DNA of 24,083 nucleotides from Kordiimonadaceae bacterium (lineage in GTDB: Bacteria > Pseudomonadota > Alphaproteobacteria > Sphingomonadales > Emcibacteraceae): the NCBI GenBank assembly GCA_018699075.1, contig JABIPV010000165.1:1-24083 (forward strand), given 5' to 3'. The first letter of the stretch is position 1; every line of letters starts with the position of its first letter. Positions 24,018 to 24,083 of the stretch are shown piece after piece. Position numbers and translations under genes: made by a program. Below the pieces are notes generated by a model. That model ran no database searches and had not been told where the DNA came from. It saw nothing but the letters and a program-made list of their open reading frames with translations.

Positions 24018-24083
24018 TGGTCGGGGAGACAGGATTTGAACCTGCGACCCCCTGTACCCAAAACAGGTGCGCTACCAGGCTGC
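24018..24083 (-). tRNA. tRNA-Pro (anticodon TGG), partial
   Basis: The minus strand reads a D-arm end, the anticodon stem CCTGT with loop TTTGGGT (anticodon TGG) and ACAGG. The variable region is followed by the T-arm with GGTTCGAATCC, then the acceptor end and an encoded CCA at 24018-24020. The 5' end (about the first 10 bases) is beyond the window. Confidence 0.93.

Overview
The window is a 24 kb stretch of a Gram-negative chromosome, most likely a marine-type, moderately AT-rich alphaproteobacterium. That placement is an inference from gene content: an exported molybdenum sulfite dehydrogenase with a cytochrome c partner, a SIS-type NagB-II with NagA, an OprO/P-like porin with a Pho-box-like promoter, several outer-membrane-type lipoproteins, and a tRNA-Pro. 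There is no rRNA, CRISPR array, complete insertion sequence or phage gene.

Region 1 (1-689): the 3' end of a SorA-like sulfite dehydrogenase and its small cytochrome c, SorB-like. Region 2 (about 716-5940) is the most unusual part. It is an AT-rich block encoding a di-heme cytochrome c peroxidase/MauG-family protein, an amicyanin-type cupredoxin, a membrane diguanylate cyclase with an intact GGDEF and I-site, and a pseudoazurin-type cupredoxin with a novel-looking tail. Facing it is an ABC-substrate-binding-like sensor joined to HD-GYP. The four forward genes overlap or nearly touch, and are bracketed by an imperfect ~31-37 bp direct repeat. Two genes are frameshifted: the peroxidase by one extra A in an A6 run, and the HD-GYP gene by a 4-bp tandem duplication at its first metal-ligand region. 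The reading offered here is a periplasmic copper/heme redox input wired to c-di-GMP turnover, now decaying or switched off in this genome.

Region 3 (5933-8857): a short relic of a sulfatase, a GNAT acetyltransferase, and nagA and NagB-II for N-acetylglucosamine-6-phosphate breakdown. Region 4 (8919-12590): a tightly overlapping TetR / HlyD lipoprotein / ABC ATPase / ABC-2 permease exporter operon, with a candidate operator inside its own promoter. Region 5 (12804-15124): a beta-lactamase-fold lipoprotein serine hydrolase, a secreted NTF2-like protein and an AhpD/CMD-family protein.

Region 6 (15209-18329): an OprO/P-like porin preceded by three 11-bp-phased Pho half-sites, then a tandem pair of AEC-family permeases facing it. 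Region 7 (18533-21081): three tandem secreted alpha/beta-hydrolase paralogues, each with its own promoter. The middle one has lost Ser, Asp and His of the triad and appears to be a pseudoenzyme. Region 8 (21091-24083): an amidase-signature lipoprotein overlapping mtnA (methionine salvage), and a partial tRNA-Pro(TGG).

Coordinates of starts were adjusted where a Shine-Dalgarno sequence or overlap favoured a start other than the longest one.
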